Part shown: positions 26,519-35,239 of the stretch, piece after piece
Position numbering within the stretch: position 1 is the stretch's first letter
How the letters are laid out: each line of letters opens with the position of its first letter
Source of the DNA: Desulfoscipio gibsoniae DSM 7213
Lineage (GTDB): Bacteria; Bacillota; Desulfotomaculia; Desulfotomaculales; Desulfallaceae
Length of the DNA stretch: 64,000 nucleotides
Assembly: GCF_000233715.2 (NCBI RefSeq)
Contig: NC_021184.1
Span: 4,708,001 to 4,772,000, forward strand
Direction: 5' to 3'
Made by a program: the position numbers and the translations under genes
The notes under the pieces: generated by a model
The model's database searches: none
Seen by the model: only the letters and a program-made list of their open reading frames with translations
Told to the model about the DNA's origin: nothing

Positions 26519-27886
26519 TTACAGGGTAAGTTCACCATCATCTGTATTAACCAGCCTGAGCACATTTTCTTCATCACCGGTTAATGCGTTGATATACACC
26601 AGATAGGTCTCCCCACCCTGAGTGCCCCTGAACTCCCAAGTGAGTATTTCTTTTTCCACACCCACCGGGATGACAGCCAGTCTTCCCGTTCCATCTATTT
26701 TCAGCCTTTCACTGACCATCACGCGGGCCTCGCGCTCTGTCAGCTTTGGCTTGTCCAGGTTGCGTTTATGGTGTGACATTAGGTAACCCCTGGCATCCAT
26801 GGCTACCACCTGACCATTATCCAGAGCCACCGTTACTTTGACTAAATCCGGATATATAATGATATCGTCCTGCTTAAGCGCATAGTTAAAAGTAACTGTA
26901 TTGTCATTGCGCTGGTGGTAACTGATTTGCGTATTTTCATACCCATGATCCCGTAAGTAATCTTCTGCCCTGGACCGGGCCCTGTCGATACTCCAGACCG
27001 CTTCGGCCACGTTTCGGGGAGTAACCATCCATATCAGGTGCCCCCCCTGCACGGAAACATCCGCCACAGTAGGCTCGCCAACTACCGCTCCCCCCTGGCG
27101 CCGCGCTATCTCCACCCGGTAAGCCCGGATATTGCCTTTCACTTCACCGGTTACCTGGGCCAGCACATTTTCGTCCCCGGGATTATCAAAATATTGCATG
27201 GCAATAGACCTAGCTTTAGCCTGGGTAACATTTTTACCCGTTACACCACGGGCCCGTCCTTGTTCCATATGATCTGAGAAAGGACCGTCATATATAAGAG
27301 TTGGGTAGGCTTGCATCTGCCGGTCCATGGTTTGGAAGTTTCCGCTGGCCAGTTTTTGGCCTTCCCTGGCCAGGCGATTGGAACTGGATATAGCCAGTTC
27401 ATAGAGATTTAAAGTTCCGTCCGCTATACTGTTATGAATTTTATTTAGCTCCTTATTCAGGCTTGAGGATTGTTCATAAAGCCGGTTCACCGTATCCCAC
27501 TGCTCCCGGGTAAGCGGCTTGCCCTCGGCCACCTGCCTGGCCAGCGTATTTGAATAGTCCCCCAGCTGGGTAATAAATTTGGCTGTCCGCCCAAGTATAG
27601 CATCGCCTACAGGAAGCTGGGTCAGGCTATCCAGCGCCTGATTGGATTGCTGCCAGATTTCATCAAAAAATTGCACGTTCTTCTCCGGACCGGCTAACAC
27701 CAAACTTTTACCCAGTAAAACTTCCATGGTCTGCACATGGTCTGCTAAATTATAAAATGCCCGCTGGTAGTTATTATTTACAGCTGTCTGCAACGCGAGT
27801 TTTGAGTTATGCTCCTGATAACCCCAGTAGCCAATAGCCAGCGCGGCGATAGCTAATACTCCAAGGGCGGCAAACCACTTTTTCAT
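26519..27886 (-). CDS. ypeB: Spore germination protein YpeB
   Basis: 455 aa. An N-terminal membrane anchor (WFAALGVLAIAALAIGYWG), a helical domain, and C-terminal PepSY-like repeats. YpeB is needed for assembly and stability of SleB in the spore. AGGAGG precedes ATG 27886. It follows sleB by 50 bases, the usual order. Confidence 0.93.
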   Translation of the reverse strand: MKKWFAALGVLAIAALAIGYWGYQEHNSKLALQTAVNNNYQRAFYNLADHVQTMEVLLGKSLVLAGPEKNVQFFDEIWQQSNQALDSLTQLPVGDAILGRTAKFITQLGDYSNTLARQVAEGKPLTREQWDTVNRLYEQSSSLNKELNKIHNSIADGTLNLYELAISSSNRLAREGQKLASGNFQTMDRQMQAYPTLIYDGPFSDHMEQGRARGVTGKNVTQAKARSIAMQYFDNPGDENVLAQVTGEVKGNIRAYRVEIARRQGGAVVGEPTVADVSVQGGHLIWMVTPRNVAEAVWSIDRARSRAEDYLRDHGYENTQISYHQRNDNTVTFNYALKQDDIIIYPDLVKVTVALDNGQVVAMDARGYLMSHHKRNLDKPKLTEREARVMVSERLKIDGTGRLAVIPVGVEKEILTWEFRGTQGGETYLVYINALTGDEENVLRLVNTDDGELTL

Positions 27887-27935
27887 AGGCCAATTCCTCC
27901 TTACTTGTCAGCTGACACCGGTGATACTCCCCAAG

Positions 27936-28667
27936 TTAGCGGGCGAAAATATGGCGGCCAATACTGGTGATAATGTTTCTGGTCCAGATCCAGGGGCTGA
28001 CCCTCTTGGATGGATTCCAAAAGAACGTTGCACCCCCTGTGGGATCCATACCCGCCATAGCCTGGCTGGCCGCCCGCAGTGACTCATTAGTAAGCGGCCT
28101 GGCATATTGGCCGTTGGTTACTGATTCAAACGCATGGGGTTGATAAACGACCCCTGACAGGGTATTGGGAAAGGCGGAACTTTTAACCCTGTTCAAAATT
28201 ACAGCACCTACCGCCAGCTTGCCATAATACGGTTCATTGGCCGCTTCGCCTTCAATAACCCGGGCCAGTAGCTGTATATCTCTGGATGTTTCCACAAACC
28301 CCGGGGCTACATATTTCCTGTCAGCACCGCCGGTAACCGTTTTATTTTGTCCACCGCCCATACCCAGCGCGGCCCGGGTGTTAGCACCCACTATGCCGTC
28401 GGCCCGCAACCCGTTTTTGCGCTGAAAGTCACGCACAGCCTGATAGGTAGCTGATCCGTATGAACCGTCTACGAAGCCATGATAATAGCCCCACTGCTTA
28501 AGTTTTTGCTGCAATGCAGTCACCTCACTTCCCCGGCTGCCCCAATAAAGTGTTTTATCCTGAGCCTGGGCAGCACTGCTTGGCAGCAAAATCAGGGCGG
28601 CAGAAATTATAATAATTGTGCTTAACATGGCAACCTTAATTTTTTTTACTATCCCACACGTTGACAA
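27936..28667 (-). CDS. sleB: Spore cortex-lytic enzyme SleB
   Basis: About 243 aa. A signal peptide (ending AQA) is followed by a peptidoglycan-binding domain (WGSRGSEVTALQQKLKQWGY ... DGIVGANTRAAL) and a C-terminal Hydrolase_2 (SleB/CwlJ) lytic transglycosylase domain (ARVIEGEAANEPYYGKLAVG). It degrades cortex containing muramic lactam on germination. Start uncertain: TTG 28667 lies 8 bases after AGGGGG; GTG 28676 overlaps it; ATG 28628 is the third option. Confidence 0.93.
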   Translation of the reverse strand: MSTCGIVKKIKVAMLSTIIIISAALILLPSSAAQAQDKTLYWGSRGSEVTALQQKLKQWGYYHGFVDGSYGSATYQAVRDFQRKNGLRADGIVGANTRAALGMGGGQNKTVTGGADRKYVAPGFVETSRDIQLLARVIEGEAANEPYYGKLAVGAVILNRVKSSAFPNTLSGVVYQPHAFESVTNGQYARPLTNESLRAASQAMAGMDPTGGATFFWNPSKRVSPWIWTRNIITSIGRHIFAR

Positions 28668-29067
28668 AATCAGCACCCCCTGATTTATTTAGGGTTAGTT
28701 TTTCAAAAAATGACTTAACCTATGTGCTACCCAAAAAAAATAATATACAGGCAAGGATTGACAGTATCAGGGCAGAATAGATAGAAGTAAAGCTTCATGA
28801 TACATGAAAGCAAGCCCATGGAAAGACAATATAATTTATTCAATGCAAGCAGCTATATAAGGAATAAGGAGGTGTATAGCCTGGTTTTACGGCGGACTTA
28901 ACGGGAACTTGTCAATAAAACATTAGGTAAGGCTTAAAGCCAATCTATGGACTTGCTTATAAGTGCTGCACAATGTACAGCTGCGACAAATTATGTATGA
29001 CAAATATAAAAGCATATTCCCGACCCCACACAGTCAAGCGGTAATAATATAAAACCAGGTAATATTG
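28668..29067. other. 400-base interval without a recognised gene
   Basis: AT-rich and divergent between sleB (-) and a small gene (+). It should hold a sporulation promoter for sleB and a promoter for the plus-strand pair. A GGAGGTGTATAGCC near 28868 is a strong ribosome-binding site followed by only a nine-codon frame. Nothing else recognised. Confidence 0.4.
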
Positions 29068-29328
29068 ATGAACAAATATATTGATGTGGATGAGTTTGTG
29101 AAAACGAGGCAGGATGAGATTACCCAATTGGTTAATACGGCACTTAATCGCGCCGGTGATATTGTACAGCAAAAGGTTGCCGCAGGCGAAATAAAGGCTA
29201 ACATGCAAGAAGTGCTGCCTTTACTGCTGTATGAAGTTTTGATTACCAATACGGTAACTACGCTGCGACTGGTAGCGGAGATGATTAACTCAGAGCATAC
29301 CGCTGGTGATGGCGGTATGGACCACTAA
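29068..29328 (+). CDS. Hypothetical protein, 86 aa, helical
   Basis: Starts at ATG 29068 (NKYIDVDEFVKTRQDEITQL) and is predicted all-helical with amphipathic repeats and no Cys. I do not recognise the family. A weak CAGGTAA lies upstream. A small membrane protein gene follows 25 bases downstream, so the two may form a unit. Confidence 0.5.
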   Translation: MNKYIDVDEFVKTRQDEITQLVNTALNRAGDIVQQKVAAGEIKANMQEVLPLLLYEVLITNTVTTLRLVAEMINSEHTAGDGGMDH

Positions 29329-29353
29329 CGAGTATTATTAGGAGTTGTTGTTA

Positions 29354-29458
29354 TTGAATACCAAGTCAATTTTATTTATAATTTTTTTGGTAATGGCGGG
29401 CATAATGGCCTTTGCCTACGGAGCTTATTATGAATACCGCAAAAGAAAGCCTCAGTGA
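29354..29458 (+). CDS. Small single-span membrane protein, 34 aa
   Basis: TTG 29354 has AGGAG 9 bases upstream. The protein is NTKSILFIIFLVMAGIMAF followed by AYGAYYEYRKRKPQ: one membrane helix with a basic C-terminal tail. Function unknown. Supported by the ribosome-binding site and by a clear membrane-protein composition. Confidence 0.5.
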   Translation: MNTKSILFIIFLVMAGIMAFAYGAYYEYRKRKPQ

Positions 29459-29478
29459 TTAAACACAAGACAGGCAGC

Positions 29479-29568
29479 AAGACAGGGGCAAGACAGGGGC
29501 AAGACAGGGGGACGTTTCGTTTGTCTTATCTATGATAAGACAAACGAAACGTCCCCCTGTCTTGCCCC
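29479..29568. repeat. Perfect 35-bp hairpin of the GGGACG family, with tandem 11-mers
   Basis: The left arm at 29496-29530 and the right arm at 29534-29568 are exact complements around TAT. The core reads GGGGGACGTTTCGTTTGTCTT. Upstream, the 11-base unit CAAGACAGGGG occurs three times in tandem (29479-29510). It lies between the small plus-strand genes and the convergent dsrN-like gene, and could act as a bidirectional terminator as well as a repeat. Confidence 0.9.
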
Positions 29569-29598
29569 GCCCGTTTTGCCGTTGCCCGCGCTTACGGC

Positions 29599-31020
29599 TT
29601 ACCTGATCGCGCTGTACTTTTCACCAGCGGTTACCAACCTTGGTGCCCAATCTTTGGTGGCCAGCGCGTGCAGGTGTGTGTAACAGGCCAGTACATTTTT
29701 ATACAGCACACCATCGTATTGCCCGTTGATACCATGGCCTTTGCTAACTCGAAAGGCAAATTTAATTTGATCCTCCGCCAGGTTTTCCACCCGGGAATTG
29801 TGGAACTCGTGACCCCGTATGCTTTCCCCAGCAGTAAAGTAGGGACTTGAATTTTCCACCTGCAGGGTAATGTAACCATGTCCCTGGGGCTTATCCAGCA
29901 TGGTTACGTCATAAGGCAGTGCGCCGGTCATGGCGTGTTTTGCGCCCCGCCAGTCAATACTGCGACCCAAAAACATCAGACCTCCGCACTCTGCGTAGAC
30001 CGGCAATCCCGCCTCAATACACTGGCGCAAATCACTGAGCAGCCTCACATTGGCACTGATTTCAGCGGCAAACATCTCGGGAAATCCTCCACCAATGTAG
30101 GCCGCATCCACCTCGGGCATTTTCGTATCCGACAGAGCATTCACCGGCACCAGTTCGGCACCTGCAGCCACCAGGGCCTCCAGATTTTCCGGATAATAAA
30201 AGGTAAACGCCCGGTCCAGAAATACAGCCACCCTGGCACGGGGCACGGCTGGCTTTAACTCTTGCAAACCGGTTGCCCGCATGACTGGAGCATCGCCCGG
30301 TGATGTCTCCAGTGCCAGCGGCGATGCCTGGCGGGCCAGCCGTATTATGCCGGGCAAGTCGAGGAATGAACCAGCGGTATTACCGGCCCCATCCACCGCC
30401 TCCGCAAGGTTATCATCTTCGGCAGCTGGAATAAGACCCAGATGCCGATCAGGAATGTGGAAATTCTCCCCTTTAGGAATAACCCCAAGTACAGGTATGC
30501 CACAGTAGCGCTCAATAGCTGCCCTGAGCATCTGCTCATGGCGTGGTCGTGCCACTTTGTTCAGAATCACTCCCGCCACCTGTACGTCAGGATCAAAATG
30601 CTGGTAGCCCGAGACCATGGCCGCTACGCTGCGGGTCATCCGTGTGGCATCCACCACCAGCAGCACCGGCGCATCAATAGCTTTGGCAATTTCAGCCGTA
30701 CTGCCACTGCCCTCCAGATCCACGCCGTCAAAAAGACCCATGGCGCCCTCCACCACGGCTATATCAACATCGAGGGCGCTGCGCACAAACGAGGCCTGTA
30801 TCATCCCCCGCTCCATCAAAAAGCTATCCAGATTCCGGCAAGGACGCCCGGTAATCCTGGTCATCCAGCTGGGATCAATAAAATCAGGCCCTTTTTTATA
30901 TGATTGTACACGATATCCGGCTGATTTCAATGCCGAAAGCAACCCTATGGTGGCCGTGGTTTTGCCCGACCGCCCGTGGGGCGCGGCTATAACCACCCGG
31001 GGTATATTATAATGCCTCAT
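29599..31020 (-). CDS. dsrN: CbiA/CobB-family a,c-diamide synthase, probable DsrN (siroheme amidation)
   Basis: 473 aa. An N-terminal ATP-binding domain (AAPHGRSGKTT) and a C-terminal class I-like glutamine amidotransferase with Cys in YAECGGLMFLG. The family amidates carboxyl groups of cobyrinate. In sulfur oxidisers and sulfate reducers a homologue encoded with dsr genes, DsrN, is linked to siroheme amide formation for sulfite reductase. It lies directly downstream of dsrC here and no other cobalamin gene is in the window, so DsrN is the better reading. A true CbiA role cannot be excluded. Confidence 0.75.
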   Translation of the reverse strand: MRHYNIPRVVIAAPHGRSGKTTATIGLLSALKSAGYRVQSYKKGPDFIDPSWMTRITGRPCRNLDSFLMERGMIQASFVRSALDVDIAVVEGAMGLFDGVDLEGSGSTAEIAKAIDAPVLLVVDATRMTRSVAAMVSGYQHFDPDVQVAGVILNKVARPRHEQMLRAAIERYCGIPVLGVIPKGENFHIPDRHLGLIPAAEDDNLAEAVDGAGNTAGSFLDLPGIIRLARQASPLALETSPGDAPVMRATGLQELKPAVPRARVAVFLDRAFTFYYPENLEALVAAGAELVPVNALSDTKMPEVDAAYIGGGFPEMFAAEISANVRLLSDLRQCIEAGLPVYAECGGLMFLGRSIDWRGAKHAMTGALPYDVTMLDKPQGHGYITLQVENSSPYFTAGESIRGHEFHNSRVENLAEDQIKFAFRVSKGHGINGQYDGVLYKNVLACYTHLHALATKDWAPRLVTAGEKYSAIR

Positions 31021-31059
31021 TTTTAATCACCGCCCTTCAAGTTTTATTATAACCGCAGC

Positions 31060-31117
31060 GAAAAATAACAGGCACGGCATTCCCGTCGCTTACTGCGCCG
31101 GCGATCACCTGTGCCTG
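31060..31117 (-). terminator. Terminator-like hairpin between dsrC and dsrN
   Basis: On the minus strand CAGGCAC (31117-31111, as its complement pair) and GTGCCTG close a 35-base structured loop, followed by TTATTTTTCG. It may end or attenuate the dsrMKC transcript before the dsrN-like gene. Confidence 0.5.
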
Positions 31118-31154
31118 AATATATCATTCATGATAAAAGCATGTCTACATTACA

Positions 31155-31475
31155 TCAAACACATCCGGTCGGCTTGGGCAGACCAGCCATCTTACAGGCT
31201 CCCTTGGCCGGGCCGGATGGGAAAAGCTCATAGATATACTTTAAATTGCAACCGGTATCTTGGCAAAGCTTACGTACCATAGGTGCAATTTGATATTGTT
31301 TATAATAATCACGCAGGTAATTTATCACTTTCCAATGATCTTCAGTCAACTCTAAAATGCCCTCTGAGGCGGCCAAAGCCATGGCTGCATCTTCATTCCA
31401 CAAGTCCGGATCAATCATGAAGCCGTCCTCGTCTAATTCAATTTCCACGCCGTTTACGACAATGGCAGCAGACAT
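31155..31475 (-). CDS. dsrC: DsrC/TusE sulfur-carrier protein
   Basis: 106 aa. It carries sulfur as a trisulfide on its C-terminal arm between DsrAB and DsrK. Both arm cysteines are present, Cys94 and the penultimate Cys105 with 10 residues between them (GACKMAGLPKPTGCV), so it is a true DsrC and not just TusE-like. The ATG at 31475 gives the family N-terminus; a site GGAGGTG lies upstream. It is the last gene of a ferredoxin-dsrM-dsrK-dsrC group. Confidence 0.95.
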   Translation of the reverse strand: MSAAIVVNGVEIELDEDGFMIDPDLWNEDAAMALAASEGILELTEDHWKVINYLRDYYKQYQIAPMVRKLCQDTGCNLKYIYELFPSGPAKGACKMAGLPKPTGCV

Positions 31476-31514
31476 AGCCTTATGCACCTCCATTTAAAGG
31501 TAACTGAAAAATCA

Positions 31515-32897
31515 TTATTTCCAGACCAACGCCTTGCCAACCAGGTCAATTAATCCTTTAACTTCCACACCCAGCTCATGCTCTTCGACCATGGGATACA
31601 GCTGGGCTTTACAAATGGAACAAGGCGCACAAAGGATACCGTCGCCGTCTTTACCAACGCCGGTGGCCCTTACCTGTTCGGCCTTTTTCTTGCTGAGCAG
31701 AATACGGCGTTGGTACATTTCCGGGTCGTCAAACAAAATGGCTGAACCACCACCACAGCAGAAGTTATCCATACCGTGCGGAGTCATTTCCCGGAAATCG
31801 GATACGGAAGCACGCATCAGCACTCGCATATTATCATTCAGTCCACAGGCCCGCACATAGTTACAGGGGTCATGCAGCGTGACAGGCTTATAGTTCTTGC
31901 TTGGATCCAGCTTCAACTCGTTTTTGCGAATCATATCCGCCACTTCATCATGGATATGGGTGATGGGCCAGCGTATCGGCCGGTCAGCCAGGGACGGGAT
32001 GTACATTTTAGCTGCCCGCCAGCCGTGTCCACATTCGCCCCAGACAATTTTCTTAATTCCCAGTTCCTGAGCAGCGTTTAAGAGGCGCATTACATTACCA
32101 CGCTGAGTCCAGTACTGGTCAAATAAAAGACCAAAGTTGCCGGCCTCGGTGACGGTACTGGGAATAGTCCAATTGGCACCGATATAGGTAAAGTACATGC
32201 CCGCGCCCATCAGGGTGTAGGGGTTTAGCAAAAAGTCCGCTGACGAAGGAATATACATAATATCGGAGTCAGGCTTATCAACGGGGAACTCTACTTCCAC
32301 GCCAAACTCGTCCATAATTTCTTCGGACATAAATTCCAGTGTATCCACAATGCCTGGCTTGGGTAAATTGGTATGGTTACCCACCCGCTCCATGGCGGCA
32401 CCCACGCTGGCATGCAGTTTAGGGGTAATACCCAGCCAGTGCAACAGCTGACGACCAATAAAGGTTACCTCGCAAGTGTCAATACCAAAAGGGCACACAT
32501 GGGCACAACGACGGCACTGGCTGCACTGATAGAAATAAGAATACCATTGTTCAATGATATCCAGGCTGATATCCTCAGCACCTACCAGTTTACCAAACCA
32601 ACGCCCCTCCAGGGTAAAGTAACGCTTATAAATCTTGCGAATCAACTCAGCCCGGTTGGTGGGGATATTGTTGGGGTCCCTGGTGCCAAGATAGGTGTGA
32701 CAGTTTTCCGCACACTGGCCACACTTGGTGCAGGATTCCATGGCCATGACAAAGGAACGGAATTTTTTGCGAATTTGGTCTAAAAATTCAATTGCTTTTT
32801 CCGGTTTTAACTCATCGGGCACCGGCTCAATGTGAATTTTACGCATATCGTCCGGTGTTGCCCGTTGCGGCTGCACCATACCTTTATATTCCGGCAT
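31515..32897 (-). CDS. dsrK: DsrK, heterodisulfide-reductase-like iron-sulfur subunit
   Basis: 460 aa. Two [4Fe-4S] motifs (CTKCGQCAENC; CSQCRRCAHVC) are followed by two CCG-type domains, the second complete as FCCGGGSA and GILCAPCSICK, which carry the noncubane catalytic cluster in HdrB/HdrD/DsrK. It reduces the DsrC trisulfide on the cytoplasmic side. It starts 3 bases after dsrM. DsrJOP are absent, as known for Gram-positive sulfate reducers. Confidence 0.95.
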   Translation of the reverse strand: MPEYKGMVQPQRATPDDMRKIHIEPVPDELKPEKAIEFLDQIRKKFRSFVMAMESCTKCGQCAENCHTYLGTRDPNNIPTNRAELIRKIYKRYFTLEGRWFGKLVGAEDISLDIIEQWYSYFYQCSQCRRCAHVCPFGIDTCEVTFIGRQLLHWLGITPKLHASVGAAMERVGNHTNLPKPGIVDTLEFMSEEIMDEFGVEVEFPVDKPDSDIMYIPSSADFLLNPYTLMGAGMYFTYIGANWTIPSTVTEAGNFGLLFDQYWTQRGNVMRLLNAAQELGIKKIVWGECGHGWRAAKMYIPSLADRPIRWPITHIHDEVADMIRKNELKLDPSKNYKPVTLHDPCNYVRACGLNDNMRVLMRASVSDFREMTPHGMDNFCCGGGSAILFDDPEMYQRRILLSKKKAEQVRATGVGKDGDGILCAPCSICKAQLYPMVEEHELGVEVKGLIDLVGKALVWK

Positions 32898-32900
32898 AAC

Positions 32901-33725
32901 TTACACCCCCTCCTCGGCAGCATCTCCGGCAGGCACACCAAGACCGGCCTTACGGGCCGCCGCCACATCAATATTAGGCAAACCGGGGGCGGGATCATGA
33001 TAGACCCGGTTGACAATATAACGCTCGGCAAACATGCCGAATAAATGCATCAGCTTACTGAATGGTAATGCAATCAGCAAAATCTGCACCAACAAGTAGT
33101 GGGCCAGGAAGAACCCGCTTTCCAAAAGCTCCATATGCACCACGGGCTGGAACAGGATAAGCGCCGCCATATATTCGTACACCAGTTCATAATGAATATG
33201 GTAAGCAGGAACAAAACGCATAATATTGCCTATACCCACCAGCACCAGCAGGTAAATCAGCCAAAGATTATCGCTGGGCTTGGTTACCAGCTTAACATTT
33301 TCCAGGGCAAAACGCCTGTAAAGCAGGTACAATAAAGCAACAAATAATAATATACCAAAAACAGAACCCAACAAATCGGACATTTCCACACTGAGTTCCG
33401 GTGTAATACCCAGGCCTGGAATCATTGCGAACTCTTCACCCAAAGTGCCAAAACCTACAATGTGCCCGCCAATAATGTTAAGCAATGCAAAGTGCATCAG
33501 CAGGGCACCGGCCCACAGGGCTTTATCAAATCTAAACAAGTTGCGGAATAAAAATGCTTCCGAGCCAATCCTCACGGCAACCTGGCCATTGGTTTGCAGC
33601 CAGGGCGACAGAGTAATATTATGCACAATACGCGCACCGGCCCAACGTCCCAAACGGTAAAGTATGCCAAGGGTAAACAAGGTCACTGTTATATACGGAA
33701 GTATTTGTCCAATTAATAACTTCAC
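32901..33725 (-). CDS. dsrM: DsrM, membrane cytochrome b subunit
   Basis: 274 aa. Six predicted membrane helices of the nitrate-reductase gamma (NarI) type with several helix-borne His residues suitable for two b hemes. It passes electrons from menaquinol to DsrK. Co-directional with and tightly spaced to dsrK. Confidence 0.93.
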   Translation of the reverse strand: MKLLIGQILPYITVTLFTLGILYRLGRWAGARIVHNITLSPWLQTNGQVAVRIGSEAFLFRNLFRFDKALWAGALLMHFALLNIIGGHIVGFGTLGEEFAMIPGLGITPELSVEMSDLLGSVFGILLFVALLYLLYRRFALENVKLVTKPSDNLWLIYLLVLVGIGNIMRFVPAYHIHYELVYEYMAALILFQPVVHMELLESGFFLAHYLLVQILLIALPFSKLMHLFGMFAERYIVNRVYHDPAPGLPNIDVAAARKAGLGVPAGDAAEEGV

Positions 33726-33776
33726 TCACACACCTCCCACGGAGCATAGCTCTCGGCGTACGGGTCAAAACACATA

Positions 33777-33962
33777 TTAATTTTCCTCCACAGTAACGGC
33801 ACCGCTGGGGCACACGCTGACACAAGTCTCGCAACCGAGGCAGTCATCGGCATTAACCACAGCAGCTTTACCGTCCTCCATTTCCAGAACAGATGCCGGG
33901 CAATTTTCGACACATTCACCACAGCCCTCACACTTGTCACGGTCAACGGTAACTACGTACAT
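33777..33962 (-). CDS. 2[4Fe-4S] ferredoxin
   Basis: 61 aa. Two CX2CX2CX3C motifs (CEGCGECVENCP and CLGCETCVSVCP), the clostridial-type ferredoxin. ATG 33962 follows GGAGGTGAACGTA. It is the first gene of the dsrMKC group (51 bases before dsrM), so it may exchange electrons with DsrMK or with soluble partners. Confidence 0.93.
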   Translation of the reverse strand: MYVVTVDRDKCEGCGECVENCPASVLEMEDGKAAVVNADDCLGCETCVSVCPSGAVTVEEN

Positions 33963-34280
33963 TACGTTCACCTCCTTAACAAATTATGTTTGTACACTTC
34001 CTGCAGGCAGCACCGCCGGAGCAAAACCGCCTTCATTGAATAACTACGGTTTAACCGTATAAATCCCCTATACCATATTCGTTGTCTGCGAAATTATTCC
34101 TTCCGCAAAAGAACAATAAGTATTGGTTTTTTTTCAGAATAAAGCAAATACCTGCAAAAAATGACTAGCCATAGCGGTCATTAATGCATTTTCGTTATTT
34201 AACTGAATAATTAAATTAAGTTCATAATTAATTTTATACCAGGAAGCATAGTCAGTCCATAGGGGACTTATGGCATAAAA
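33963..34280. other. Interval upstream of the ferredoxin-dsrMKC group
   Basis: AT-rich, no open frame. It presumably holds the promoter for the ferredoxin-dsrM-dsrK-dsrC group on the minus strand. No close match to sigma-A boxes was convincing by eye. Confidence 0.4.
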
Positions 34281-34310
34281 CAAGCAAAACCGCCTGCCGC
34301 CAGGCGGTTT
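34281..34310 (-). terminator. Terminator after the Mrp gene
   Basis: AAACCGCCTG (34287-34296) and CAGGCGGTTT (34301-34310) form a perfect 10-bp stem with a 4-base loop. On the minus strand it is followed by TGCTTGTTTTA. It ends the NifX-MinD-MinD-Mrp operon. Confidence 0.85.
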
Positions 34311-34351
34311 ACAGCTAAATGAAAAATCTCTTATTTCCACATGCCGAATAC

Positions 34352-35194
34352 TTAGGAAACGCTGGTTACCCTGTTAATAATTATGTCATCCAGACCTTTA
34401 AACAGCTCACGGTCGTACTTTTCTATCTGACCGGCATCGCTTAACTCTGCCAGAGCGGGATCAATAGGTAGATTTTCCAAAAGGCGCAAGCCCATGGATG
34501 TGGCCAGAGAGGCAGCGTGACTTTCGCCAAATACCTTGATTTCCTTGCCACAGTCCGGGCAGCGCAGATAGCTCATATTTTCCACAAACCCCAGCACTGG
34601 TATATTCATGTGATTGACCATGTTGACAGCTTTACGCACCACCATATTGGCCAGGTCCTGGGGTGAGGTTACAATAATCACGCCATCGAGGGGCAATGAC
34701 TGCATAACTGTTAAGGGCACATCGCCAGTTCCCGGTGGCAGGTCCACCACCATAAAGTCAACTTTACCCCAGGCAACATCGGTCCAAAATTGTTTAACGG
34801 CACCGGCAATTATGGGACCGCGCCAGATTACCGGCTGATCCTCATTTTCCAGCAGCAGGTTCAGTGACATGATTTTAATGCCTTTTTCCGTCATTTTAGC
34901 ATACATTACATTTTCATCATGCTGGGGGACACCACTGACACCAAACATTTTAGGAATGCTGGGCCCGGTGATATCGGCATCCAGTACCCCTACCTGGTAA
35001 CCTTTATTGGCCAGGCTTAACGCCACCAGAGCGGAAACCGAAGATTTACCCACCCCACCCTTGCCGCTCATTACAGCAATAACGTGCTTAATGTCGTTAT
35101 ATTCATTTTGGGGCAAAATATCAATACCACATTTATCCGGCGAACATCCCTCGGTTTTCTGATTGCAGCTGCTGCATTTTTCGTCTTGTGACAT
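34352..35194 (-). CDS. Mrp/NBP35-family iron-sulfur carrier ATPase
   Basis: 280 aa. Deviant Walker A (SGKGGVGKSS) and the Mrp/ApbC CPDCG motif (MSYLRCPDCGKE) that binds a bridging [4Fe-4S] cluster. An extra N-terminal Cys cluster (CSSCNQKTEGCSPDKC) resembles NBP35. ATG 35194 has GGGGAGAGG upstream. It is last in an operon with two ferredoxin-type MinD ATPases and a NifX-like protein; a role in loading Fe-S cofactors is likely, with the sulfite reductase machinery as candidate client. Confidence 0.9.
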   Translation of the reverse strand: MSQDEKCSSCNQKTEGCSPDKCGIDILPQNEYNDIKHVIAVMSGKGGVGKSSVSALVALSLANKGYQVGVLDADITGPSIPKMFGVSGVPQHDENVMYAKMTEKGIKIMSLNLLLENEDQPVIWRGPIIAGAVKQFWTDVAWGKVDFMVVDLPPGTGDVPLTVMQSLPLDGVIIVTSPQDLANMVVRKAVNMVNHMNIPVLGFVENMSYLRCPDCGKEIKVFGESHAASLATSMGLRLLENLPIDPALAELSDAGQIEKYDRELFKGLDDIIINRVTSVS

Positions 35195-35239
35195 AATCCT
35201 CTCCCCTTTTATGTTAATAATCATGCTTTCAAAATAATA

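Noticed and set aside
29479-29510. Possible CRISPR-like array from tandem 11-mers
   Set aside because: The units are contiguous and only 11 bases long, with no spacers or cas genes.
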